The position numbers and the translations under genes are program-made. Below are positions 1 to 10,276 of a DNA stretch of 64,000 nt, piece after piece. The DNA is taken from NCBI GenBank assembly GCA_000711775.1, contig ARYC01001306.1:1-64000 (forward strand), given 5' to 3'. The DNA is from Oxytricha trifallax. Taxonomy: Eukaryota > Ciliophora > Spirotrichea > Sporadotrichida > Oxytrichidae. Every line of letters starts with the position of its first letter. The first letter of the stretch is position 1. The notes below the pieces were generated by a model. The model saw only the letters and a program-made list of their open reading frames with translations, was not told where the DNA came from and ran no database searches.

Positions 1-590
1 ATTTTAGGCTTTGGTTTCATCGCACTTAGACTAAAGAAATTTGAAATGACTCTTAGAGACTATTTATATCATAACATATACCCAAATGATTTGAATGGTA
101 TTCTATCAGATATGATAAAGGGTGTCAAAGAGTTGCATGAACTTGGATATGTTCAAAGAGATTTGAAGCCTGAAAATGTTATGTTGAACATATCCCTTTA
201 GAAGTAGTTGTCATCGATTTCAATAGAGCATTACGGTAAGAAAATATAACCTTAGCTAAGGTTCTTGGAACCCCTGGATACTTTCCAATCAGAGAGAAGT
301 GGACCAATGGTTCAGTATAATGGGATGTATGGGCAGTTGCTGCTATTATATTAGAGAGCGATATGAAAAGTATGTCTTACTTTGGCACAAAGCATGAAAA
401 ATAATCAATTAGCTTAGCTTAGAAACATATTAAGTAGGAAGATGTAAGCGAAGAAATTAGAAATTTAGTAGAGATGATAATAGTAAGAGCACCTCACTAT
501 CCTAGATAATCATTAGACGACATGCTTGAACCACTAAAGACAGCAAGATTCAAGAGATATAACAAAGACAAGCAAATTAAATTCGTTTGA
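1..590 (+). CDS. TBE zinc-finger/protein-kinase protein, C-terminal kinase part (copy A)
   Basis: This is the C-terminal half of the large TBE protein, which joins C2H2 zinc fingers to a kinase-like domain. Visible kinase features are VQRDLKPENVML (catalytic loop; the usual HRD is QRD), VVIDFNRAL (DFN where kinases have DFG), GTPGYFP (activation-segment end) and WDVWAVA (subdomain IX). It ends KQIKFV with TGA at 588-590. TAA and TAG must be read as Gln, for example in VQWDVW. A one-base frame change lies near 196-205, between the catalytic loop and IDFN, so this copy looks damaged. Copies B, C and D carry the same gene. Activity as a kinase is uncertain because of the changed HRD and DFG motifs. 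Confidence 0.9.
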
Positions 591-650
591 GTTAAATCAT
601 CTAATAATCATTAAATTTACATTAAATTCATATAAATCCTGTTTTTCTCT

Positions 651-728
651 ACTAACCCCAATAAGACCCCAACTATACCCTACAAATCAAAGCACTTATA
701 AACCTCACTAAGGGGTTTTGGGGTTTTG
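651..728 (+). repeat. TBE right terminal inverted repeat, copy A
   Basis: This 78-bp end matches the ends of copies C and D. It contains the shared block AATCAAAGCACTTATAAACC and finishes with two telomere-like repeats, GGGGTTTTGGGGTTTTG. Confidence 0.9.
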
Positions 729-3700
729 AATATCAACTTAGTCATTTTTAGGATGATATTCGTATATGGACAACCGTAAAAAGATCAGATAATTTTTTCT
801 AGTCAGCTTTGATAATATAATTTTTCCTATTCACATCCGAAATTCTCATTAATTCATTAGTAGCAGAAGACTTCAAATATTCGTTCTTTTTCTGGCTTGA
901 TATCATTGCTATACTGAGTTTAATAGCGGATATAAAATGGATATTGGATTTATTGACTGTGCTTATTAGGCAGTCTCCTAGTTATGAAGGTGTTGATGTT
1001 GTAGTTGGACAGGTAAGTTTTTAAAAATAGAATTTTCCTCAATATTTCTCTTGTCATTTTTCTGTAAATTCCTAATGATAGATGAATGTGGAGTCAAATG
1101 CTACAAACAGAATCTAAAAAGTAATTAAATCAGTGAGATTAATCCGTCTGATCCGTATCATTAAGCTGCACAAATATATTGTGCAGTCTTAGAAAGAAGA
1201 AGACCCTCATCCCAAGAAAAATAAGGTGACCTATGTGACTGCAACTGTTGAGGATGAAAGTGAGCAAACTCTGTTTAAGAAGGAGACTGATCCCTCTAAG
1301 TTAGGCAAAGCACTATCAGATACTAATACTATTACTAGATGTGTCATCATTGGTGTGCTGCTTATGTTAATCTGTTATTATTATAACTATTAACATTACA
1401 AGAAAGATTCATATCTTTAATTTGAAGATAATTTCTAAGAGAGTAAATTGAATGGTGTTGCCTTTGCTTTAATTTTCAGATACTGATTTCTCATCAGAGT
1501 ATGGCTTAAGAGAAATATTTTGGTTTGGCAGATCATCCTGCAGTAAGGTGAATGGCGACTTCTATTGTGATATGGGCACTTGGACTACGCAAGAAGGGTG
1601 GAATTAGATGCTAAGGCAGTATGTCAATAGTAGTTATGCTGCTGAGGGAGATAACTAATTCTTAATATGTTTCTGGTAGAAATATACAATATAAAGATAA
1701 AATTAATGAGGAATTGTGATGGCTCTATGTACCTGATTTTAATTAAGATGGCCGAATGGCTGAAATCACCTATATCTTGATTTATACAGAAAATTATATT
1801 TAATCTAAAACCATATCAGTAAATAAATCTTAAAATTAAGAACAATCTATTAATAATAATAATAATAATATGATCACATTGAGGTCTCTGGGGACCCCCG
1901 ATCTAAAATATGTTTAATATATAAGGGACAAGCCCTTTCAATGATTATGGAGTCTTTACTTATTGTAAGAAAGTTCATCCTTAAAAAATTAGACAGTAGG
2001 TTGTCTATTTGTCTTCAACTGTGCCTGCTCTTCTTGTTCTTCACTTTCACTTTCTCTTTTTCTTTTTGATGAATTTAGTTTTCTCATGTTTGGTATGTTA
2101 TTCATCTTTTGGGGTCAGTTTTACTATCGAATCTTGGATCTATAAGTTTTCCAAGTCTATATTTATTTTCTGAGGTTTCTGAGTCTCTGCACATTTCTAA
2201 GAGTACAACTATTTTTCTATTCATTGTATTTGTACTCTCTTTAAGTAAGAAATCCTAGTTTTTCAAGTTTATTATATTAATTTTGTGATTGTAATTCAAT
2301 CATTAAGTCTATTTAGAAAATTTCCTTATTAATATTTATATCCTTGGTTCTGATCAGGTGTGGAGTTTTCTCCTAATTTCTGATGTCAACAGAAAAGTTT
2401 TCTGATATTTTAAGCAAGTATGGGGACGCTTAAATGGGAGCTTATTGTTTGTCGTTGATGTGTTCATTCTGTGAATAAAGCGTGTTTGAGGTCGATTAGG
2501 GTTCTTTTTCTATTGTTTGAGGAGACTATGGTGTATTCTGAGTTTGGTCAAAAAGTATGTTTTTGAAAATACGTGTCTCTTTTTCTTCCCTATTTAGTAC
2601 CCTAAGTGCGTCATTACCTTGGGTTTCTATTTATTCCTATTTGATAGTAGATTTTTGGTCAAATAGATTTAATTAGAAAATGGGGTTTTGTTGAAGGGGT
2701 CTCTGGGTTTTGTGGATGCTAAATTATTGAGATAGTGAGCAATTTGGTTTGAAAAGGTCATTCCATGTTGGTAGTAATTATCTCACTTATGGGATTGGTT
2801 TTCCCCAGATGTCTAGAGTTGGTAGGTTTGTGTTTGAACTATTAAATAAATTTATCTAGTTATTGCTAGGTATATTATTGAATAAGTTGCTGCTCTAGAT
2901 GTTCCTCTTAGAGTCTTAGTTAAATAGTTTATTATTTGAATCACTATTAAATAGTGAATTTTAACTAAAGGTATGGTCAAAGATGGCCTGACTCTTTGTT
3001 GAGCTTGCTTGTTCTGAGATTTCTATGTTGTGTAGGCTCTATTGTGAAGTTTGGGGACCGGTTGCTCTTTGTTCTTTGAGCTTTCTTTTTCTGATTTTTG
3101 CCTCTACCTCTTCCTTGAATCTCGTTGAGTAAAAGTCATTGTTACTCGGCTCGTCTATTGCTAGTGCTAGGAGATTGGCTTGGTGATGGTTGAGGTCGAT
3201 ACTCAGAAGTCCCTGGATAGCGAAGTCCGCTAATCTTTCTTATTGCTTATCGTTGAAGTAAGCAATCAGGTCAACTCCGTCTTCTGTGGACGGAGGAGAG
3301 CAGGCGCTTCGGTCGACTTATTAAACTTCCTACTTTTTTGGTCTAAGTGGATCATGGGAGATCCTATTACTTGGCTTAGAGTTCCACATTCGGAAAGGTG
3401 CGACCCATCAATTAACTTTTTAATTTAAAAGTTTAATATTAGAACAATCTATTATATTCTTTATTATAGGATATATCCCAGTTAAAGGCTAGAACAGTTC
3501 AACTAATACGGCTTGGACTCAGACCTACAGCTGTACTGGTTTTAAGGTATCTGATAACTGCCCCTAACGTTATGAAGAAATGGTACTGATTTCCTTCATC
3601 CCCAGTCAGTGCTTGGTTGACTATGAAACTGGATGTATGCAAGTTGTCAGCTATGCCAGATTCAATAAGAGACCAGAGAAAGTCTCGGAGGCTATCTTAC

Positions 3701-6035
3701 AGTTCTCTACTACTCTCTTTACTTGCTAAATATCATTATACACTTAATAAAACTGATTTCTTTACTCTGTAAAATAGCTTAATAACTGACATTTATAAAA
3801 TATATAATGATAAGAAATAAATAGAATATTAATATTTAATTGCTTTGTTTTGACAATTGCATCACTTAAATTTACAAATGATACTTAGCAGATTATAATC
3901 AATCCAATTCAAAAGATAGTAGATATTCTCCAAAGATTAGCAGAGAATCCTCTGAAAAAGCCTCAATAGCCCAAGAGAGACGACTATGAAGAAAAAAGAA
4001 GAGTCAGATGAAAACTCAGATGCTGGAGCTCACTTAATTTAAGATCAGCACTTTGGAGATATTTAATTCTATTAAATTTAAGATTAATTTACTATATACT
4101 AAGTATGAATTGAAATGCTAGAATAATATATACTATGCTTCAGAGAGGGTTTGGAGAATTAGGTGCTAGGGTAGGAGCAAAAACCTTCACAAATACCGAG
4201 GACTACATGGATTTAACGATGCCTGGCAAGAAAATCAATTTGGTCTTTAGTGTCTTCAGAATTAGATAATTCACTGAGACCACTGAATCTATTGAGTTTT
4301 ATCAAACTAATTTTCATATAAAAACTAAGATTCTACTAAATTGTTTATTTATATACCATTAATATATACTGTAAATCTCTACAAGACGAGATAATAGTAT
4401 TTTTAAACAAAATAGTACATGAAGTGGCTAGGAAATGGGATGGCTCTCCAACCAAGAATTTCGGAGATAAATATCTACTCACCTAAAGACTGCCCAATTT
4501 AAAAAAATAAAATCACATGCTTATGGGTAATCAGGTAAACATGCCTCCACATGATATAGGCAATGGTGGCAAAGCAAGTGGTCAGATTGTTCTTGGCTAG
4601 TTAGGTGCTTCAAATGCTCCAGCTAATGATTAATCCATGCTTAATATGTGTTAAAATTTAGAAAAATACAAAAAAATATTTAAAGATTTACAAATATAAC
4701 TTAATAACACTCATTTATAGCCAAGTGCCTAGGATGGTCTTATCAAACGTAAATTACATTATAAATATTAATACTTGTAGATGAGGAATTATTTGATACT
4801 TTCAATAAACATTAAGAAAATCCAAGAGATGATCTTATTCAAATATTTTCACGTGCTTATCAATTCATTACCACTCAATACTCTCTAGAGCATTTACATT
4901 AAATTTAAAATGACAATAAATATTAATGAGATGAAGAAATTTTGGAGAAACGCAGAGAAATAGCTGATGAATCTCTGATTTCCGCTGTGAAAATAGTACT
5001 AGAGCTAAGAAGAGCATAAGACCTACAAGCCTATTCCAGGCATCCTAAAATCGCACCAAAGTTTGGGCCTAACTAAGAACTAAAGTCACTTTTGGCTTGC
5101 ATATGGGTTGGATGATTGATGGCGCTATTGGAACTGAATAGAAAATTGATGCTTTGTTTTTGTCTCCACATAGTCATATTGCTCTTAAAATTGATGACAA
5201 TATTTTACGTTAATGCTATTTCCTAGATTATCTAGTAATTTGTATATAATATATGAGGACATGAGCTAAATTTACGATTCAACTATTCTGATTAGCAGTG
5301 ATTTGCAGACAATGCTAACAGAAAATGCTAAGAAAACTCTCAGACTAATTGATAATATAGTAATGGATGAATCTAAAATTGAGCCAATAGTAAGTGAAAG
5401 TTTTTGTTACAACACCCACTATATTCATAAAAAATTAAAACTGTCAAGGATATAATTTTTATATAGGAAATATACTCCTTTAACTTAAATTACAGCGATG
5501 AATTCGATTAACTGTCGAATTAAGTAGAGGGCTATGAAATGGGAGGACTAGTCAAGCATCAGCAATATGAGAATCATCAAATAGAAATGTTCAAAACTGA
5601 GTAAGATATTCATATGAAAATTTTTTAAAGATCTTTATAGAGGATTTGACTATATGTTTGATATTGATCATGATTTATACAACTTAAAGAAGAACAGAAA
5701 TCCCACATTCGAGGAGCACTACAGACAAGCTTACTTAGCTTATAGAGATGGAGGTAAAGATTTTAACATATTCAAAGTATTTTATTATAGACTGGTCATC
5801 TGCGTAGAATCTCATTACACAGTGTTTGGAACTATTTACAGAGGATGGTCCCTCGGTCGCTATATCAGACTACATGGAAAAGTACAAAAATATTCCACCA
5901 GAGAACTGGCTAGGGTTCAGAGACATTGATGAGAAGGAAGCTGGTCCAAATATGAACTTGTTTAAGGTTGGATTCAATGATGAAATTATGGATGAAGATA
6001 GAGAGGAACTTGATGATGATGACTCCCTTTCCTGA
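729..6035 (+). CDS. Adenylate/guanylate cyclase family protein with ion-channel-like N-terminus, in germline pieces
   Basis: The pieces are all on the + strand and in order. The first (about 730-1830) holds membrane segments and an S4-like helix, RLIRLIRIIKLHKY. Next comes a Cys-bearing probable extracellular block (about 3478-3735), then a membrane helix leading into INPIQKIVDILQRL (about 3840-4060). The class III cyclase domain is GKKINLVFSVFRIRQFTETT (about 4145-4290), NKIVHEVARKWDG (about 4378-4680) and TFGLHMGWMIDGAIGTE (about 5085-5200). The C-terminus ends at TGA 6033-6035 with an acidic tail. The family fuses an ion-channel-like region to a nucleotide cyclase in ciliate membranes. Introns are at 1013-1081, 1443-1479 and 5754-5790. 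Small frame changes near 3990 (an A-run) and near 5075 are unexplained. The true start lies left of copy A. Confidence 0.88.
1013..1081 (+). other. Intron in cyclase gene, 69 nt
   Basis: It begins GTAAGT, ends GATAG, and joins ...VVVGQ to MNVESNATNR in frame. It is longer than the 34-40 nt introns elsewhere here, so part of it could instead be an IES. Confidence 0.6.
1443..1479 (+). other. Intron in cyclase gene, 37 nt
   Basis: It begins GTAAAT and ends TTTCAG. Removing 37 nt joins ...DNFQE to a codon leading into TDFSSEYGLREIFWFG in frame. Confidence 0.7.
1840..3475. other. Large IES-like gap in the cyclase gene carrying an antisense ORF
   Basis: Cyclase coding stops making sense after about 1840-1930 and resumes near 3478. 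On the + strand this gap is rich in T and G and has no good frame. On the - strand it carries a 424-codon ORF. I could not fix the exact borders or pointer; ATATC near 1823 and 3469 is one weak candidate, but it does not give the expected frame. Confidence 0.55.
2115..3389 (-). CDS. Unknown 424-residue protein inside the cyclase gene gap, antisense
   Basis: The ORF runs from ATG at 3389 (rc) to TGA at 2115-2117 with no internal TGA in 424 codons, using TAA/TAG as Gln. That is far beyond chance in such AT-rich DNA. The N-terminus starts MWNSKPSNRISHDPLRPKK. A well-formed block near residues 45-110 includes LADFAIQGLLSIDL and RFKEEVEAKIRKRKLKEQR. The middle is Asn/Gln/Ser-rich with repeated LFN/LFD motifs, and the C-terminus is basic (LRNLRKQIQTWKTYRSKIR). 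I recognise no family. Position and strand suggest either a gene confined to an IES (germline-limited) or an MDS of another nanochromosome gene nested in the cyclase locus, a 'Russian doll' arrangement known in Oxytricha. Confidence 0.8.
4291..4378 (+). other. IES with pointer AATCT in cyclase gene
   Basis: The direct repeat AATCT occurs at 4286-4290 and 4374-4378. Removing 4291-4378 (88 bp, AT-rich) joins ...FTETTE to SLQDEIIVFLNKIVHEV in frame within the conserved cyclase domain. Confidence 0.75.
5754..5790 (+). other. Intron in cyclase gene, 37 nt
   Basis: It begins GTAAAG and ends TTATAG. Its removal joins AYRDG to DWSSAQNLITQCLELFTEDG, a TPR-like tail typical of this cyclase family. Confidence 0.85.
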
Positions 6036-6179
6036 TTTAACATAAAGAATTGATATAATCTTAAAACTGAATATATAAATGAGATCATCTGTCTTAATTT
6101 CGTTAAGTTAGTCTTTATGCTATAAATCACTTCTAAGGGCAATTATAAATGATCAGATAAACTATAGATTTACTTAATA

Positions 6180-6300
6180 AATCATTTAAATTTAATAAAT
6201 AAATTTTGCATCTTGAGACTGGGTCTGTTGGCTTGAATCTACACTGCTCAGTTTTTATATACTAGAAGCCTCCAATATACCTGTGAACATTGTATATATT
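6180..6300 (-). CDS. Unknown Cys-containing host protein, downstream piece next to TBE copy B
   Basis: On the minus strand, the sequence left of copy B reads IYNVHRYIGGFQYIKTEQ and then CRFKPTDPVSRCKIYL with no stop. It is in frame with the piece at 16278-16705 if copy B plus one ATT is removed. Two Cys in the second stretch hint at a secreted or extracellular domain. The 3' end is unclear and it converges on the cyclase gene. No family recognised. Confidence 0.6.
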
Positions 6301-6431
6301 CAAACCCCAAAACCCCTTCAGTAGGTTGATAGAGTTTTTGATTGATAAAAGGTAGAAATAAACGCATACTTTATTAGGGTTTTATGAGGGTTTATGTAGG
6401 GTATTAGGGTTTAAATATTAGTAATTTAAGC
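6301..6431 (+). repeat. TBE copy B left terminal inverted repeat
   Basis: It begins CAAACCCCAAAACCCC and includes spaced AGGGTTT-like motifs (TTATTAGGGTTTTATGAGGG). It pairs with 16152-16274, with a short divergent patch about 45 bp in. Confidence 0.9.
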
Positions 6432-6437
6432 AAATAT

Positions 6438-8037
6438 ATGCGAGGCTTGGGTTCAGTTTATAACAGTGAGTATATAGATTTACTGTTTAAGTTGTGTAAT
6501 GGTTGTAATGAGTAAAAATTGTTTTATTTTCCAAGAATTAAAGAATAATCAAGTTTTTCTCTATAGTATTTATTAATATATTACTAATTAAATAATTAAA
6601 ATCGCACTCCAACCCAAACGATCATAAATTTGAGTTAGAGTGCGGAATAAATTAGAAAATAAATATAAATATATAATCATATTTAAAAATAGCATTTCGT
6701 TTATCACAAACGACATTAGGTTTTAATTAAAAAATTCTAAATCATAACAAAATAATATATTTAACTTTTTAATTGATTAGTTTTGAAAATTAACTATATA
6801 TCCTAATTTAATTATTGTAATATGTAATATATTTATTTATTAATTAAAACCTTATGTCGTTTGTAATAAACGAAATGTTATTTTTAAAATTTATTATATA
6901 TTTATATTTATTTTCTAATTTATTCCGCACTCTAACTCAAATTTATGATCGTTTGGGTTGGAGTGCGATTTTAATTATTTAATTAGTAATATATTAATAA
7001 ATACTATAGAGAAAAACTTGATTATTCTTTAATTCTTGGAAAATAAAACAATTTTTACTCAATGATTATAGCGACTAACTCAAACCCATACTTAATTATA
7101 CATCTATAGCAAGGTTGCTCAAAAATCTGCTGCTACTGTTAGATCTGACTGTCTATTAGCATGTAATCTCGAGAGAGAGCTATTAAATTCTAAGCCTAAG
7201 AGACCATTAAAATTTTAGCTGCATCATATTGACTTTCTTATTAAAGATAAGACACTGAAATACTGGGCTCATTTCTCTCTCGCTTAAAGAGTGTGATGCT
7301 TCATCTCCAATTTCCTAAGCTTCATTACTCGGCTTAATCAATAGCCAACATTTATAAAAAGAATGGAATATCCTACAAGACAGTCAATCGTATTTAGAGA
7401 GTGATTGACTTTACTGTTCAATTTACAAGACTAATTTAAATTATGTTATTCGATTAAATGCAGAGAGCTTAAGAGCATTGTATTAATTTCATTTAAGCTG
7501 ATGAAGCTGTATTATCATTCAATACTTTTATATCGAAGTCTTGGTATAAGAGTTAGAGTAACATCGAAGTTTATGGTTAAAAGATTAAGATTCAAACTCT
7601 GATTATTCTTGGAGGAATAAGTGAAGATAATGGCTTGGAGACTTATGTCATTCATCCTCGCTCAATAAGACTGAACAATACATAAATTTCTTACAATAAC
7701 TGAGAGAAATGTATGCTAACTAAGAGATCATATTGTTTGTTGATAACTTGTCAGTGCACTAAACTAAAGACTCAAGAAAGGATTATGAAAGATTAAATAT
7801 TACACCTGTATTTAATGTTCCTTACAGCCCTCAATTTAATAGTATTGAGTTATATTGGGGGCTATTGAAAGGGCACTAAAAAACCTTCTACTTTATCACT
7901 TGATGCATGATTTATAGATTGATACTGTCGATTTTATAAAGAGTGCTGCTAATAGAGTCAGCGATGAGAAAGCTAAAGTATGTGCAAGAGAAGGGAGATT
8001 TTGTGTTTATAAATAAGTATTAGATTTAAACGAATGA
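6438..8037 (+). CDS. TBE DDE transposase (copy B), interrupted by a MITE
   Basis: This is a transposase of the IS630/Tc1/mariner superfamily as found in TBEs. ATG is at 6438 (MRGLGSVYNSEYIDLLF) and TGA at 8035-8037 (KQVLDLNE). The catalytic triad is visible: QADEAVLSF (first Asp), ILFVDNLSVH (second Asp) and FNSIELYWG (Glu), with 34 residues between the second Asp and the Glu. The MITE at 6510-7060 splits the N-terminal part, and its clean removal gives LCNGCNDYSDQLKPILNY. A frame change at an A-run near 7113 and others further on suggest a damaged copy, unless these are sequence errors. Confidence 0.92.
6510..7060. mobile_element. Palindromic MITE, 551 bp, in TBE B transposase gene
   Basis: Long inverted arms begin GAGTAAAAATTG and end CAATTTTTACTC and pair over most of their length, including the block GCACTCCAACCCAAACGATC. 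The flanking duplication is AAT (6507-6509 and 7061-7063), the ANT type used by TBEs. No coding capacity is seen. Confidence 0.9.
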
Positions 8038-8043
8038 ATAAGT

Positions 8044-8836
8044 TCACATTTCAAACAAGCTTTTAAATGGGTTTGCCTTCTCTTTCTTTTCTTCCTTTTA
8101 CGGCTTGCTTGGCCCCATGTTTTTTTTTCTTTGAGCCAGCTCCTGAATCAATATTCATCTCATCTGGCTTTTAAATATCTTTGAAGAGTCTTTTACTTAA
8201 TTCATGTTTTACTTGAGACTTTCTCTCTCTCTGTTTAGTTTGCTGCGCTCTTTCATCAAATGTATAGCAGTTCCAGGTTTTTCTATAAAGTTAAAAGTCT
8301 AAGCTTACTTGAGATGAAAGGATGCTTCTGCAGTTTGGAGAGCCACGTTTCACTGATTTTAATACCTTGCTTCTCTTTTTCTTCAGGAGAAATACTGTAG
8401 CGTTTCTTGTGAGCTTCTTAAATTACTTCATTTAAGTACTCAGGTTTCAGAATTGCAAGAACACAAAAGAAGAATTTTCTCTCTGGCAACTTATTTGAGA
8501 CTTGTAAATAGATGGAAGGAAGATAGCAACATCTGGATCACTCATCGCATCATCGTAGAGGTTTGTCACTGATATCTCTGGGTAGTTGGGAATCTCAATC
8601 ATCTTTATTTATATAGTCTTAAAAGCCTTTTTATCTTCACTTAATAGAGCTTTTATAAATGAGATTTTTGTTCCATCAGGAGTTGGTAAGAACAATCCAA
8701 CTATGGTAATTTAGTTAGCTATAGATGAAAAAATTACCTTGCTAAACTAGTATCTGTAAAGGTCCTCTTTACTTGGAAATTTTCCTATTAATTCTTGAGA
8801 TTGAATTCACTTCATTGCATCATTGATAGACTCCAT
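8044..8836 (-). CDS. TBE 22-kDa family protein (copy B)
   Basis: This is the small TBE gene of unknown role, between transposase and kinase genes and on the opposite strand to both. It starts MESINDAMK at 8836 and ends FKSLFEM with TGA at 8044-8046. It aligns with the genes at 12818-13608 and 51385-52213 (shared MK.I.SQELI, SKEDLYRY). An in-frame TGA stands where the other copies have Arg after MK, and there is a probable frame change near 8740, so this copy looks inactive. The last stretch is Lys/Glu-rich, as in the other copies. Confidence 0.8.
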
Positions 8837-9418
8837 CTTACTTCCTCCATCTTGCTTCCTCTATCTATAAATGTTAATGAAATTTAAATTTATGGATATC
8901 CATTCTAAGCTTACTAAAATCCTATTATTAAATAGGGAGATCCTTCTGGAGGTCAACCTTAAACAGTGATGCAGAGAAAGTTTGAAGATCTTTATCCAAT
9001 TTTCAGAGTTTGACTTCAATTTTTATCAAACTTTCTCCATTAAACTGCTCCTAATAATAATTAATTTAATTAAGTGGTCCTCCTAATTTAACTTAAAATT
9101 AATTAAGTTGTTAAATTGAAGTTTAAAACCGTATTAGGTGGTAAATCAAATATATTAAAACCTTCCCTCCTAATTTTACAAGATCATCTTTAGGTGCACC
9201 ACCTAACCTCATAAAACATTTTTAAGAGCATTTTAATGAATAAAATGGATTAATTAGTATATAAAATTTATCTAAAGTTAACACATTTAAAATCATTGTC
9301 TCTTCACCTTTTTTCATCACACTTTGAGAAGTCTTTGTACCTCTACTCCAGATCAGATATACAAGCAGAATTTAAACAGCCTGTATAATTATTAATAGTA
9401 TTTATAAAATGAGCAGTA
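8837..9418. other. TBE B internal spacer
   Basis: This lies between two divergent TBE genes and may hold their promoters. It contains short repeated motifs such as GGTCCTCCTAATTTAACTTA and GTGCACCACC, related to the AGGAGGTGCACC motifs in the matching spacer of copy D (50845-51384). No coding capacity is seen. Confidence 0.6.
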
Positions 9419-10145
9419 ACCTAATAAGAAAAGCGGCACTGCTTGGCATTAGTCAGCAAAAACTTTCCTTCATGAATTAAAAGGAAGTTGAGACAAGCGA
9501 TGCATCTACTCAGTATGAACCTGAAATTCATTTACCATAAGTATAAAATTTCAAATAGCAATTCAATTGCTAAATAAAATGCAGAGCTAAAAAATTTAAT
9601 GCGAAGTACCAATAAAAATGGTGGTAGAGGAGGAAGAGAAGAAAGAATAAAAAGCTGAACATTAATGCTATTGAAAGATTTTTTACCTTAAAATCTACTC
9701 TCAAGCGTCATTTTTTAGAGCAGCATTCTAATAAACCAAGGCTCTATCTTAAGCATGATAAGATAGATGTAAAATATTTCTGCCCTTACTGCAAGAAGCA
9801 TTATAATCATTCAAGGGATCTTAAAGTTCACTTTGAAAAACATTATGGTAAGAAGTTTGAAGTAATAGATCCTGAAACTGGAGAGGTCTTCCTTTAAAAA
9901 AGAAAGCCAAGAGATCCCTCAGAGTCTCTTGAACAAAGAGTTAAAAATAAAAATAAGCTTATAATAGCAGTCAGAAATCTCCCTGCCTCTGAGATAGTGA
10001 AAATCTCATTAAAGATAGAAGCAATGAAGCTTCAAATACTGAATATTATTGACCTTAGAGACTGTATTGAAAGCTACCTTATTGAGGATAAGTTTGAGAA
10101 AAAGGTCATAACAGATAAGTAGTTTGCATACAAAATCTATCCATT
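9419..10145 (+). CDS. TBE zinc-finger/kinase protein (copy B), N-terminal part
   Basis: It starts MSSNLIRKAALLG at 9419. C2H2 fingers follow, the clearest being YFCPYCKKHYNHSRDLKVHF followed by EKH near residue 120. After a Lys-rich linker the frame runs to KVITDKQFAYKIYP, where copy C is inserted. It continues at 15427, and removing copy C plus one ATT gives YPFNYFKCDDKFQMEFVN in frame. Confidence 0.88.
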
Positions 10146-10223
10146 CAAAACCCCTTAGTGAGGTTTATAAGTGCTTTGATTAGTAGTGTAAAGTTGGGGA
10201 TTTATTAGGGTTAGTAGAGAAAA
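10146..10223 (+). repeat. TBE copy C left terminal inverted repeat
   Basis: It begins CAAAACCCCTTAGTGAGG and includes TTTATAAGTGCTTTGATTAG. It pairs with 15349-15426 and lacks one outer C4A4 unit. Confidence 0.9.
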
Positions 10224-10276
10224 GGCAGGTTTTGTAAGTGATTAATACGTATTTAATGAATATTAGTTTAATTTAA

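Larger units (their letters stand above)
1..728 (+). mobile_element. TBE transposon copy A, right part only
   Basis: This is the right end of a telomere-bearing element, a DDE DNA transposon of Oxytricha-type germline genomes. The right end is a telomere-like run, GGGGTTTTGGGGTTTTG, ending at 728 and followed by AAT (729-731), which fits the ANT target duplication of the family. The left end lies outside the window. Only the 3' half of the zinc-finger/kinase gene remains in view. Cyclase coding sequence starts directly after the element, so the insertion seems to lie in or at the edge of a coding block. Confidence 0.95.

Noticed and set aside
714-728. Telomere-like G4T4 repeats as chromosome ends or macronuclear telomeres
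   Set aside because: They lie at TBE ends next to 3-bp target duplications and inside continuous germline DNA.
5040-5100. A micro-IES using the repeat AACTAA to explain the cyclase frame change
   Set aside because: Removing 7 bp gives the wrong frame; a shift of 2 or -1 bases is needed.
5870-6142. Minus-strand ORF of 90 codons with a Ser run
   Set aside because: It is the antisense of the acidic Asp/Glu tail of the cyclase gene; the sense frame is supported by family similarity.
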